Assembly (NCBI GenBank): GCA_036245805.1
Contig: BTRK01000004.1
Coordinates: forward strand, 42,744,907-42,808,906
Reading direction: 5' to 3'
DNA from: Pristionchus mayeri
Lineage: Eukaryota; Nematoda; Chromadorea; Rhabditida; Neodiplogasteridae
Length of the DNA: 64,000 bases
Part shown: piece by piece, positions 11,236 through 23,524 of the stretch
Numbering within the stretch: the stretch's first letter is position 1
Layout of the letters: the number at the start of each line of letters is the position of its first letter
The notes under the pieces: generated by a model
Databases searched by the model: none
Seen by the model: only the letters and a program-made list of their open reading frames with translations
Told to the model about the DNA's origin: nothing
Position numbers and translations under genes: made by a program

Positions 11236-13216
11236 CTGAGCGATTTGAGTGAGCCAGAACTTGCGTTGCATCTCGCCCGTCTTCTTGCTTAGTTGGGCAC
11301 CGTGCGAGAACAGTTCTTGTTTGATCTAGCAAGGTGTATGTTTGCAGAAGCAACGAACAACAACAAACACAAAAACAAAACAAACAAATACGGCACACAC
11401 TTACCTTGAAACTGCAAAATCCCAGGAGTGCATAACTAACGGAGTATGAGGGTATAACGAAATAGATTATCGCATCAACGACACTGAAGGCGTTCTGCAG
11501 TGCAAACAGTGAGAGGATGATATTAGAGACAAATCTAGCAATAGCTGCGTTTAAAATCAGCTCTTCATTATGTACAGTCGTTCACCTATCTGACCGCTGA
11601 GATAACGGTTCTAATGGTGCGATCATTCCCATTCCTGATGCTATCTTCTTAACTCAAAACAACTAAATACAAAACAACATTTTAGCATTTAATAAACCCT
11701 ATAAAAATGTTGTTTTATTTTGAAGATATGATATGTACAGATGTAAGAGATATTCAAGAGTGGCTCACGGTGTCAACGAGTGGAAATCCGTAGATGGAGT
11801 TCCTTGGGATGGTGCTCTCGTGAAGCGCGTGTACACTAATTTTCATCTTGTCACGCAATTCCTCAGTTGGCAAGCAGTGCTTCACGAAGCCCCACTGAGA
11901 TATAATTTATTGTATGTTTGTCTATGAATCCTGAAAGTACAATTTTGCTGTTTCTGCCTCGTATGTCTAGAAAGTTCCTAGTTTTCCTTTACCATTGATC
12001 ATATTGTTTTTCTTCTCACCCAGGAAAGAATGGTGAGAATGAAAGGGGATGCGTAGGTGAGCGCTAGTCTCACAAAGCGGTTGTTGAATAAAATATTCAT
12101 TCAATTTTGGATAGGCGTTAAGAAACCGTAAATGTGAAAGCGATATACAGTTTCCCTGGTATTTACCCAAAACGAAATGGTAATAAGTGACGCTTTCCAT
12201 GTGAAAGTCTCTGGTGGAATGTAGTCGAAATAAAACGAGAAACTTACTTTGTCAGTGAAAGGTACTGTAGAATAGCATCTGAAACAAAGTGACCTTCCGA
12301 TTATTGAATAAAATGAATAACATTTCAAATGAATATTCGTTATGAAGAGATTATTACACTATTTTTGAACTCTACTGTTCACAATATCAATTGCCTAAAT
12401 GATAACAATAATCTCGACAACAAAAACAACAACATCATCAACAACAACAACTACAACAGTACAATATGATACGATTACCTGCCACATGTCGATCATGAGT
12501 GCGTAGAATCCCAGGCATATGGCGTCTACCAGCCATTTTGGAAGATAAGGTAGCACGGGGCTATACATGGCCGCCATAGCCATGCCTTCGTTGAAGACGA
12601 GTACCTGAATTTCAATGAGCATATCACAGAATACATCAAATATTTCATTCCCCACACTGCTAGGTTGGGCAACAGGATGCGACCCGAATTTTGAATATAT
12701 TACTTTGTAAATTCTTGAGAGATCCTGAGAACTCACATCAATGGTCAGGAGAAAGAAAATCGAGTTGATGAATTGGAAAATTGTTGATACGATGCAGGAA
12801 ATGTAGTAGAGTCGGGCAGTTAATCCGATTTTAGTGATCGCAAGATAGTATAGAAGAAGAGCATTCACCACCATTCCAGCTATTCCTGAAAGGAGTTCGA
12901 ATATTCATCTCGTCACTTTACACACTCCATCTGGTCGAGTGGTGAGCACCATGGGCAATGCCGACTCAATAACCCAAATTTTCAGTAGTGTTCACGTTGA
13001 AAATGTGATTCAGTATAAATGCAGGTACACATTTGCACTCCATCCAATATTGCACAACAATAAATCGCTTCGAATCAACGACATATCTTTCAATGAGTCA
13101 CATTTTCCGTATACAAATGTTGGATGGACTACCAGTTTACACTTGATTCAAAATGTATTAATCTGACCTTCGAGGGCAATAGTTAATAGAGCAGCTGAGA
13201 TCCATGGGTTCGTCAT
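11236..13216 (-). CDS. 7TM chemoreceptor, str/srd-like, 3' end missing
   Basis: Five exons join in phase. 13216-13168 starts MTNPWISAALLTIAL. 12885-12737 holds helices 1-2 (GMVVNALLLYYLAITK). 12604-12479 reaches helix 3 (YALMIDMWQ). 11494-11405 is helix 5 (IIYFVIPSYSVSYALLGF). 11325-11236 is the third cytoplasmic loop (QLSKKTGEMQRKFW), a typical sequence before helix 6 in nematode Str/Srd receptors. A helix-4 piece (FVRLALTYASPFILTILSW, ending at a GTGAGA donor at 12,020) lies in the right place, but I could not find its acceptor. Helices 6-7 were not found downstream. These proteins sense odours or pheromones in ciliated neurons. It may be a gene whose ends lie in repeats, or a pseudogene. 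The N-terminal half is secure. Confidence 0.8.
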
Positions 13217-13686
13217 CTGAATGCAGTATAAATAATCAAAAGTATTTTGTACTAAAAAAGTAAAAACAGAGTAGGTAAAAAAAACAGAGTTCCACGTAGG
13301 TAAAACTTAAGAAAAATAAAATATGGAGAGTTGGATCTACTTCCCCATCCAATGAGAATTGTGTATTATTCACACGACAAAGCGTTGTTGAGTAACTAGA
13401 AAATATAATACAAAAAACAACCGTGGGACAAGTTTGATTTTTTAATTTGATATATGGTAGTTTATCAACTTTCGAGCACAGTATTGAATTTGGTAGGATC
13501 ACTGATGGCATTAACTGACACAAATCAATCCATAAATCGATATGTTAAATTTCAGTTGTAAATGTTAATTTCGTGCGAATATGAAATACTAAAACGAATA
13601 CAATTGTATTTTGTGACGGTTTATGAAGTATAAACAAATTTATGATTAAGAATGTCTAATAAATGAACACCAATCATTGAATATAA
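13217..13686. other. AT-rich intergenic DNA
   Basis: No exon, RNA gene or repeat was recognised between the receptor start and the foldback element. Confidence 0.5.
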
Positions 13687-16600
13687 GAGTTGACTATCTT
13701 GACTATCTGACTATCTGAGACCGTTGACTATCTGAGAGAACATACCGTTGACTATCTGAGAGAACTGACCAGAGGCCGTACAGCAAAAAATAAAGTGTTG
13801 ATTTTAAGTTGTCCCTAGAAGTAACTTTTCACTTAGAGTTCGAAAATCGACCTCAGGAAGTCGTATCTCTGACCCCTGATTTTATATGACGTGTCTCAAC
13901 GCTGAGGTCGGTTTTAGTAAATCGTGAACGGTTGATCCAAACCCCACACATATATAGTAATTCTTAAATAACTCGACGAGATAAGCATTTTTACGGTTGG
14001 AAGTGAAACGCTAGCTCATCCGCGAAAAAAAGTTGTGGCCTTTTGAATTTTCAAAATTTATGTCCTGAAAAGGTGTTTCAATGTGTGTCATTTTAATTAA
14101 GATTATTAGATTCCTCGTGAAAAGTTACCACTGGAACCAACTTTTAGTGAAAAAATTCATGCCCCATAAGGGTCTCCTAAATCAAAGAATAGGAAAGTTG
14201 GTTCTCTTTTCGCAAATGTATGAAATTTTATGCCGAGCAACAGCGAAATCCGATCAACTCTATGCAGTTTCTAAGAATACTAATGTAGTGTAAAAATATA
14301 AAGGAAAAACGACCATAATCTTAATTCGAGAAAATTCGATATTCTGAACATTGATTTTTTGGATGTTTAGACTCATATATCTTTTCCATTTCGAAACGAA
14401 TTCCCAATTTTCTACGTAATTCTGGTATTACATTGGAACATATGTCAGAAAATATTCAAAGTTGGGTCATCACCTATAAGGAAGGTTGTCATATTTGTCC
14501 TTAAATATGCAAAATTTAGAGCATCGGAAAAGACCGAAATTAAATTGTAAGCTCTGTTATGTGCAATTCTGCTAAATTATATTTTTATGGCACTTTTAAA
14601 ACAGAAGAATTAACATTTTATGTATTACTGCGAAATATGAGACGTTTTTAAAAAAAATGTTGATTGCCATGTGTGAAAAATCGTATTCTTTTTAGATTAA
14701 GGGGATGTGCAATTTTACAATTAAATTATAGTTCGCCAATGTTGAAAAAGTAGTTTACTGCATAAATGGAACCGATTGTCTTCGAAATTTCGCTTGTTAA
14801 CATTAAAAACATATTTTTTCCAACCCTGCGGTGCATTTTCAAGGACAAATATGACAACCTTCCTTATAGGTGGTGACCCAACTTTGAATATTTTCTGACG
14901 TATGTTCATCTGTGATACTAGAATTACCTAGAAAATTGGAAATTCATAACAAAATGGAAAAGATATATGAGTCTAAACATGCAAAAAATCGAAGTTCAGA
15001 ATATCGAATTTTCTCGAATTGAGATTACGGTCGTTTTTCCTGTGTTATATTTTTACCCTACCTTAGTATTCTTAGAAACTGCATAGAGTTGATCGGATTT
15101 CGCTGTTGCTCGGCTTAAAATTTCACATATTTGCGAAAAGAGAACCAACTTTCCTTTTCTTTGATTTAGGAGACCCCTATGGGGCACGTTTTTTTCACTA
15201 AAAGTTGGTTCCAAGGGTAATTTTTCACGAGGAATCTAATAATCATAATTAAAATGACACACATTGAAACACCTTTTCAGGACATAAATTTTGAAAATTC
15301 AAAAGGCCACAACTTTTTTTCGCGGATGAGCTAGCTTTTCACTTCCAACAGTAAAAATGCTTATCTCGTCGAGTTATTTAAGAATTACTATATATGTGTG
15401 GGGTTTGGATCAACCGTTCACGATTTACAAAAACCGACCTCAGCGTTGAGACACGTCATATAAAATCAGGGGTCACAGATACGGCTTCCTAAGGTCGATT
15501 TTCGAACTCTACGTGAAAAGTTACTCCTAGGGACATCTTAAGAAACATTCCACGAGAAAACGTACTTTTTGGGAAGGTTCGACGGATGACTTTTTTACAA
15601 CCCCATGCAATATTTTGCTGGTGAAGTTCTCATACAGAGTACTGATATTTGGCGCAATATGAATGGCTCTGGCGCACTTTCCGAAAAATGCCATACCGGG
15701 CCCTAAAAAAGTCGGAAATTTTAAATTTTGCAAAAGTACGATATTATAAGTTTTCCTGGTGTATTTTTTGATAAAAATAACGAAAAACATACTTCGAAAG
15801 CGATTGGAGATCAGGAAAAGCTTCAAAATCGAAATTTTTTCGTTTTTTTGCTTCCCGTGAAAAAAATTTCTCCACGTTTGCAGCTTAAATTACTGAGATG
15901 GGAAACCACGAAGTCGCTTACATCACTGCATATCACGCAGGTTCGATGCCCCACCGTGTCGTACATCTTTTGCCAAGTTTTTCTGATAGTTTAGCATGTA
16001 TCGCCTTCAATATTGAAGAAACCCATCCGAAAATATACCCGTTTGTTCATCGCTTTGCTGAAACAAACTGAAATAAGCAAATTGGAAGCGATGAGGTCAA
16101 TTCAAGGTCAATTCACATTATTTTATTATTGAATTTATTTCGAAGAATCATGATAGGTTACGTCAGGCTTTTCACGAATTGTTTTGATCAAATAGATTTT
16201 CTAAAAATTAGGGGGAACTAGGTTTTCTCAGATTTACGTTGACCAGGCTCCACGTTTTTACGATACATTAGTGCTCAATTAAGAAACATTTTTTTTATAG
16301 GCTCCATGATCTTGTTGATCAACAATGACCGGAACCAGGTTCCAAGATTTTAGTTGATCCGAGAAAGACTGGAACCAGGCTCCAAGATTTTAGTTGATCC
16401 GAGAAAGACTGGAACCAGGCTCCAAGATTGTAGTTGATCCGAGAGAGACTGGAACCAGGCTCCAAGAATTTATTTATTCCAAGATTACCGAGAAACAGGC
16501 CCCGACAATTTGGTTGAACCAAGATTCGCGTTGACCAGGTTTCATGTTTCGCGCCTTGAAGTATGAGAAGCGCTGAATCAACTCGGCGAGATTTCACGTA

Positions 16601-17795
16601 ACTTTCTATCCATAAACCAATCAGCGCGTTGGAAATACTGATAAGCATTTTTGCTCACGAAATTGAATAGAAAAACTGAAGAAAATTGATTAAAAACACT
16701 CGATTCGAGTATTTGAAAACCCGTTAGAACATTTTTTAAAATATTTTAAATATCGAGAAACGGAGCGCCTTCCGACAATCGCAAGCAGCCTCACCTAAGT
16801 CGGCTATAGCATTCCCAAGGCAGGAACATGTCAGTTCGACCGAAATCAGTCATCCGATTGCTCGCGCCCCTCTTCTTCACCTATTTCACAGATGAAAAAC
16901 CCATGGTCAAACCATAGGATTAGTCCTATGGTGGATACTATGCCACGGTTTCTAATGATAGTATGACCACGCTTTTTAATCTTTGACCGATTTGGTGAAA
17001 ACAAGTCATGGAAAACCTGACGTAACCTATCATGATTCTTCCAAATGAATTCAATAAAAAAATGTGAATTGACCTTCATCGCTTAGAATTTGCTTATTTC
17101 AGTTTGTTTCAGCAAAGCGATGAACAAACGGGTATATTTTCGGATGGGTTCCTTCAATATTGTAGGCGATACATGCTAAACTATCAGAAAAACAAAAAAG
17201 ATGTACGACAAGGTGGGGCATCGAACCTGCGTGATATGCAAAGTGATGTAAGCGACTTGTAGATGTAGTCAAGCGCGGCTTCGATAAAGTGCTGTAGCTT
17301 TTGGGTGGCCCCGCTGATTTGGATGCAAATTGGATTCCTAACGTAGTTTTCCACGTAGAATTCGAATTTCGTAATTTCAGCTGCAAACGTGGAGAAAATT
17401 TTTTCACGGGAAGCAAAAACGAAGAAAATTTCGATTTTGAAGCTTTCCCTGATCTCCAATCGCTTTCGAAGTATGTTTTTCGTTATTTTTATCAAAAAAT
17501 ACACCAGGAAAACTTATAATATCGTACTTTTGCAAAATTTGAAATTTTCGACTTTTTTAGGGCCCGGTATGGCATTTTTCGGAAAGTGCGCCAGAGCCAT
17601 TCATATTGCGCCAAATATCAGCACTCGGTATGAGAACTTCACCAGCAAAATATTGCATGGGGTTGTAAAAAAGTCATCCGTCGAACCTTCCCAAGAAGTA
17701 CGTTTTCTCGTGGAATGTCTCTTAAAATTAACACTTTATTTTTTGCTGTACGGCCTATAGGAGAAATTGCTCGGTTCTCTCAGATAGTCACTCAT
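13687..17795. mobile_element. 4.1-kb nested foldback element with terminal inverted repeats
   Basis: The left end reads GAGTTGACTATCT with three or four slipped copies of GACTATCTGAGAGAAC, then GGCCGTACAGCAAAAAATAA. The right end, reverse complemented, reads GAGTGACTATCTGAGAGAAC and then the same GGCCGTACAGCAAAAAATAA. ATAA lies directly outside both ends and may be a 4-bp target duplication. Inside are two successive palindromes: about 13,800-14,560 against 14,690-15,535, and about 15,536-16,180 against 17,040-17,735. No transposase frame is visible, so it is non-autonomous. It shares its ends and much sequence with the element ending at 6,907. The class is unknown to me. Confidence 0.8.
16320..16545. 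repeat. 59-bp minisatellite inside the foldback element
   Basis: GGAACCAGGCTCCAAGATTT, followed by TAGTTGATCCGAGAAAGACT, is repeated about four times with drift towards the right edge. It lies in the loop between the inverted arms 15,536-16,180 and 17,040-17,735. Confidence 0.75.
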
Positions 17796-19329
17796 AAATC
17801 TGAAAAGAACAAAGAATACAATATCACAAACAATGAAAACATTATCGTATCATTAAAATGATGTAACTTGCAATTGGGCAGAACATTTGATAAAATATCA
17901 AAATGGTATTACATTATGAATAGCGAACGGGATAAATTATTAATCCTAAGTGATAGGGATACATACATACCACACGTGCTTCATTGTTGTTTAAAACCGT
18001 TGGTAACAGGTAAAAGCGTGCGAAAGAAGGGATCGCGTTTTCCCATTAATGATTGACTTTGTGAGAATAACGCTGAGCCAGTTCTCGAAAAGCTTAAATA
18101 AGGGGTAAGACGAATGAATGATGGGGAGTCCCACCACGAAAATATTGCGCTCGCAATGGGGAAACTGTTGCGAATTTACCACGAGAACGAGGCGAAAATT
18201 ATGTAGAGCTAGTGAAACATAAACGAACTAGCCACAACCCTGTGCTGTCAATGAACTTTGCGCGTACGTAAATAGCCTCAGAGCTGCCTGTGAAATTTCG
18301 GATAAAGTGACTCATGATCGGGCTGCCGGCTTCTATTACACACACATAGTTGCTAATTGAACTAATTTTTCGTGTTACTCCTTCTTTAAACGATCTCTAT
18401 CATACAATGATTTGAGCTCCCAAATGAATTATCCGGAAAGTGAAAATAAATTGTCAATGATCATTTTCCAATGCCATTATCACTTGTTTCATTTTCTCTT
18501 TCCGGTGCACCAGAGAACAGTTCTGCGAATGTACAGGTGAGAGATGGGGGAGGGTGGGGTTCAAAATGATGCTTTTGTTCTCTCCAGAAGGTCAAAGCTA
18601 CTCCGAGATCTCAGTTTCACTATCATTATACAAATCTTCCTAGTTACTCGCATTCTCGTGAACGATTTCCGCATCACTTACATTAGTGGCCAAAATTATA
18701 TCACCTTCATATTTTCGAAGCATAACTTTCCTCAATCTTTTTCGAGCTTCATGCAATTTTTACTGCATTCACATTTTATGATTTCCAATCCAACGATCTA
18801 CTCGTTGATATTATCATCGTCGTACGGTAGGCCACTGAGAAATCGATATTTCGTTCAAAGCCGATCTTTTCGAGAAAATGAATGAGTTAAGCATCACTTA
18901 ACTGAACAAATTATGCATTATTTAAGAACAAACACTGCGAATAGATAGTGTTTAATTATTTCAGTCGACTGAATGCATTGAAAATCAGGATTGATGAGCA
19001 GTTAGAATGAATTGTTAATATATCAATGCTGATACAACGAATATGAATCGCTCACAAATTTTGTTGCTGTAAGATTATAAACATGTTCCTTAGAGAACCA
19101 TCTCACTATATGTTTCCAATTAATGGGTTCATCAGGCAATTATGTATGGCATATAAGGGAGCAATTATATAGGTTTGGTGAACAGTTGCAATAAATTTTT
19201 CACTCACAAGTCAATAGATACTACGAATTACGATATTGTATATTTTTTCTCACGGGGAATTGGCAAGAAGTGATCTCTATTTGACGTTGAAATATGTATG
19301 CAACTCAAAACATAAAATTGTCAACCATC
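17796..19329. other. No gene recognised
   Basis: There is an open 113-codon plus frame at 18,544-18,885, but without domain, splice signals or coding composition. A copy of the dispersed repeat of 7,105-7,250 lies near 19,165-19,300. Nothing else is visible. Confidence 0.5.
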
Positions 19330-19740
19330 TATGAAATTCGCTGAAAATTGGATATCTGATGTAGTTTTGCACGGGGAATCCGAAAATGGAAAAATCTCAG
19401 GGATACGCGGAGAAAGTTTTTTTCGCGGGTTTCAAAAACATCGAAAATCGACATTTTGGACACTTTATCTTTGTCGGTTTTCTTCCTAACTATCTTTTTC
19501 GTTATTTTCATCAAAAAATACACCGGAAAAACCTATAATATCCTACTTTTGTGAAATTTTAAATTTTCGAATTTTTTTTGGGCCTGGTCTGGCATTTTTC
19601 GGACAGTGTGACATTGGCGTTCATATTGGGCCAAATCTCAGCACTCGGTATGGGAACTTCACCAGCAAAATATTGAGGGGGTTGTCTTCCGTCGACCCCT
19701 CCCAAAAGCTATGTTTTATCGTGGAAGGTCTCTTAATCAA
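19330..19740. repeat. Diverged fragment of the 13.7-17.8 kb element
   Basis: Phrases such as AAAAAATACACC(A/G)GAAAAAC, TGGCATTTTTCGGA and GAACTTCACCAGCAAAATATTG match 17,490-17,730 with many substitutions. It is an old copy lacking the terminal sequence. Confidence 0.75.
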
Positions 19741-21640
19741 AAATCAGTTGAAAGTTATGTATGAAATGATACTGAATTAATCCTAAACGCTCTTGATGAA
19801 GCTGCAAAAAATGATTAGGTTAGCATCACTGAACCAGTTTTTTAATGGAATGTGATGTGATGTGATGGAATGTGACACTGTAAATCGCTGAAATTAACCG
19901 TCTCTGGAAAAGAAATCAACAGCCATTTGACGGTCTAACGTGCAACTGGTTTTAATCACGCTCTCCCGATTTAAAGTGGGTGAAACTGGGAAGCGCGTGA
20001 CCACATGGTGCGAGTGCAGGATCGCGAGATTCTTATCATCTGGCTGTACTTCCCTCCTCATTCGAACTTGCGCACTAGCGAGAGCTCAAACAACCTCGCA
20101 CTAGCCTTGCCAGTGGATTCAAACTTCGCATTCCTTTCGCGTATCTTCCTTTCCTCCATTTGCTTCCCCTTTTCAGGGGGGGAAATAGTAGTGCGAAGTT
20201 CGATGGCAGTGCGAAGTTCGTACCCTCTGACAGATTAACCTGGATCGATCAGACTTTGGGGAGAGAGTGGGGAAGAGGCGTCAAAGGGTATGCGAAATTC
20301 TAAAACGAATTCGATCCTGAAACACTACCGCATGGTCAGTTAGAGAGACATGTGGTTCATACTCTCCTTCTTTCACGTGTGTACACTAGTGATGCCTCCT
20401 CGTTTCACACGCCCTCTCGCTCTGTCTCTGCCTACTTTCATCACACTTTTAACGACTCTTTTTTTCCGCCAGCGAGCTCGCTCAGATCTCGCAGTATCTT
20501 CTTATCTTATCGAGTTCGCTCTCTCTTTTCTCCTCTCTTAATCACGTAACATTGCCCTGTTAACGTTTCGCACAAAAATGCAACCATATAATTTCTTTCG
20601 AAAGTTCTAATTTCGTATTATATTATATTCGCCGTTCATGATTCTAGCCGACCATAATTACTAGGATATGTATGCATGAACTGGTGATAGCTTTGCTATA
20701 ACTGTTGGGTTGCACTTTAGCGGGTAATTGTCAGTATAGACGTTCGAAATCAGCTTAGACGTTGCCTATAAATACTGAACCTCGAAATTGAATGTCTAAA
20801 TGCAATCTCTAAGGAACAAGAGAGCCCAATTTTTCTTGACATTAAACATCGCTTACTCATGTTTCCGTTAAAACATTTAGCGTGCATGACATTATCATTC
20901 CGTTTACAGCCTGTCCTTCCGCAGACTCTAGATCACCGTATCTCTCATCTCCCTAGTGAGTCTCATTTTACTGTTTCCTTACAAATTTCGCGTCTCCAAA
21001 CTCACATGACTCATTTTATATTTTTTTTTCTATATAGTTAACATGGTTGAATAGATACACTATTGCGCTTCGCTTTAAACTCCGATGTCATAACAGGGTT
21101 CAAATTTGGAAGAAAACATTAACTAAATAGTCAAGAATATCAGCTCAAAAACTATTTCTTTTAGTTCTTTCAACAGCGATGCACCTTTATTTTGACAAAG
21201 TGTGGATTCCGCACGCTGAACATCCGACTATCAACTTCTTCGGTCCCATCGTCGGTCCACAGTAATAATTTTGTTTAGAAATCATTTTAAAATAAGTGAT
21301 AAGTCTTATAATGGTGATGATGTATAATATCACAGGTCCCAAATCTTGAGGTCGATTGAGCGGGAATGCTTGGCTGAAATAATACTGCGGTACGTTCGTA
21401 GTTGTCTCAATAAACGATAATCGATGCTTCTTAGAGGCAAAGGAACAAATAACGAGGGAGAGGTGGGTTGTTTCGACGGTTTTTTTTCATTGAACATTAT
21501 GCCAGATCGAGTGATGGGCGAGTAACATACAAATATAGCAAATGCAGATTCAGAATTGTGTATTATCATGCGTAAACAAATTCAGAAAATCGCTCATTTC
21601 CATACTGGACGATTATAATACATCATGGAATCTTTCAAAA
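19741..21640. other. Non-coding, partly pyrimidine-rich
   Basis: The plus strand from about 20,350 to 20,545 is CT-rich with overlapping open frames caused by composition. GTGCGAAGTTCG is duplicated near 20,190-20,220. No gene, RNA or mobile element was recognised. Confidence 0.5.
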
Positions 21641-21662
21641 TACTAACCCTGTTATTGCGAAG

Positions 21663-21961
21663 GACGGCCAGTGGCTTCCGGGCGCACACGAGCCCATGCA
21701 CGCCTTCGTGATGGGACCGACCCGTGAGAGTATACTGCAAGCGCGTTCAATGGTACGTTTCGGTGTCACAATGGGTATGTGGTTATGATAGGGACAGGGC
21801 GATAATCCAAAAAAGCAACTGTTTTATTGTGACTTGGCAAGATAATCCAGAATGAGGGAAAAGATCTGCTCAATGAACCGCATATTAATCGTACATTGCA
21901 GATTCAAGCCATAATCGATAAGGTCCTCGACGATAATGGCCTTCCGATCCCGCAAAGAAAA
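21663..21961 (+). pseudogene. SF1/BBP-like KH-domain exon pair (gene fragment)
   Basis: Exon 21663-21752 encodes DGQWLPGAHEPMHAFVMGPT and then RESILQARSM, ending at GTACGT. Exon 21902-21961 follows TTGCAG in the same phase and reads IQAIIDKVLDDNGLPIPQRK before GTGTGT. The DGQ.LPG..EP.HA.V motif followed by a helix is the KH domain of splicing factor 1 (branch-point binding protein), where DGQMLPGEDEPLHALV is typical. SF1 recognises the intron branch point in the nucleus. About 60 bp further on, SLRELHAKD resembles the SF1 QUA2-like LRELARLN, but there is no acceptor and the frame is shifted. No other SF1 exons were found, so this is probably a detached fragment rather than a working gene. Confidence 0.6.
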
Positions 21962-22268
21962 GTGTGTTTTTTTTTCTATCGCCAAAAAACTCACACTTAT
22001 CGATGCTTTCACTGCGTGAATTGCATGCAAAGGATTCGAACAATGATTCGAACATTTTCGTACTCGTAGATGCATACAAGTGTTAGCAGTGGAGGGGAAC
22101 CCGCTTGCAATTTTTAACTATTTGTCAGTGTTTTAAAAACAAATACAAAATAACAATTAAATATTTCTAGCCGCTTCTGGTGCGGGAAGTTATGGAAGTG
22201 AGGGACTATCGCACTTCTAACAATGGTGAATTTGTGTGTTTTATTATATTGTTAAGGGTTTTCAGTAA

Positions 22269-23088
22269 CAATGGAACCGCAAAAGCGTTACTCGTTCCCG
22301 AAGAAATCTGAATTCAACGTTTTGAAGGGCTCCCAAAAAGTAGCCCCAACGCTTTTTAAAAAGTTGCGATAATTGATTCCTAAGAACCTAAAATGACTTA
22401 TCAAAATAATAAGATTCACCACGTAAAATCCGCCCGCTCGGTTCCCAAAATAGTTATCGAAATGAAGAACTGTCCGACGAACAGAATCGTAGCGCAGCAG
22501 GCTGCGCGTTAGCTTTCTCTTTTGTAAGTAGTGGGTTCGAACTCTGTCGAATGAAAGACATTTTTGCATTTTTTTTCAAATATTGTAATGTTTTCGCGGA
22601 AGATTTATTTACAGTGAGAATACATGATGTGATAATACTAGAAAAATGAGTTTATTATTTGGGCATCATCCGGTAGGTTTTCATCCGACCAAGTACACTT
22701 GAAATGCAACCGGTTAGCAGAAATACTTTCACAGTACAGATATTTCAGTAAACGCATAATTTCAACAATGCATTATTTGAAAAAAATACGCAAAAATGTA
22801 TTGCATGCGACAGAGTTCGAACCCACTACTTACAAAAGAGAAAGCAAACGCGCAACCTGCTGCGCTACGATTCTGTTCGTTGGACAGTTCTTCATTTCGA
22901 TAACTATTTTGGGAACCGAGCGGGCGGATTTTACGTGGTGAATCTTATTATTTTGATAAGTCATTTTAGGTTCTTAGGAATCAATTATCGCAACTTTTTA
23001 AAAAGCGTTGGGGCTACTTTTTGGGAGCCCGTCAAAACGTTGAATTCAGATTTCTTCGGGAACGAGTAACACTTTTACGGTTCCCTTG
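22269..23088. mobile_element. Harbinger-like inverted-repeat element (820 bp)
   Basis: The left end CAATGGAACCGCAAAAGCGT and the reverse-complemented right end CAAGGGAACCGTAAAAGTGT start long inverted arms of about 290 bp. TAA stands directly outside both ends, the 3-bp target duplication expected of PIF/Harbinger elements (TWA). No transposase frame is present, so it is a non-autonomous copy. Each arm holds a tRNA-like core. Confidence 0.7.
22487..22556 (+). other. tRNA-like core inside an element arm
   Basis: TAGCGCAGCAGGCTGCGCG forms a perfect 4-bp D-stem and fits an A box. About 30 bases later GGGTTCGAACTC fits a B box. The anticodon arm does not fold well. The same core is present, inverted, in the other arm (about 22,800-22,870). 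It could be a pol III promoter or a tRNA-derived remnant; it is unlikely to be a working tRNA. Confidence 0.35.
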
Positions 23089-23524
23089 TAAATCTAAATT
23101 TTAACTGGTCGACAACAAATTATCATCTAAATCAATCAATTGCTGCCGTACTAGCCTGCTTACTCACCTGAGTAAACTTGATTGATTTTGTAGTCCGTAA
23201 ACTATTGATTTTGTAGTGAATTGTAGGGGTTTCACAGCTCTAGAAATATTTCAGAAATTTTACCTCTACATTTTGTTTTTATTTTTATATATCTTGTGCA
23301 TAATTTGTAAAACGCGTGTTACAAAATAAAATGGTTTGAGCTTTGCAAATTAATCACATGCCACATCACAGATCTGACTTCTCCGGACAATTCGCACACT
23401 GCGAACAGCTCGAGTGGGCAATGTAAGAACTGCATTGTTGTATATCCATTCAAATTCAAAAATTAAATTACATATGGTTACGTACTTGCAAGTATCGAAC
23501 GTTACAGCCCTTACATATGCACAG

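Noticed and set aside
12247..12277. 31-nt exon of the chemoreceptor between TTTCAG and GTAAGT
   Set aside because: Splice sites are excellent, but in the receptor phase it introduces a TGA and lengthens the frame wrongly.
18544..18885. 113-residue plus-strand gene
   Set aside because: No domain, no splice context, and composition typical of AT-rich non-coding DNA.
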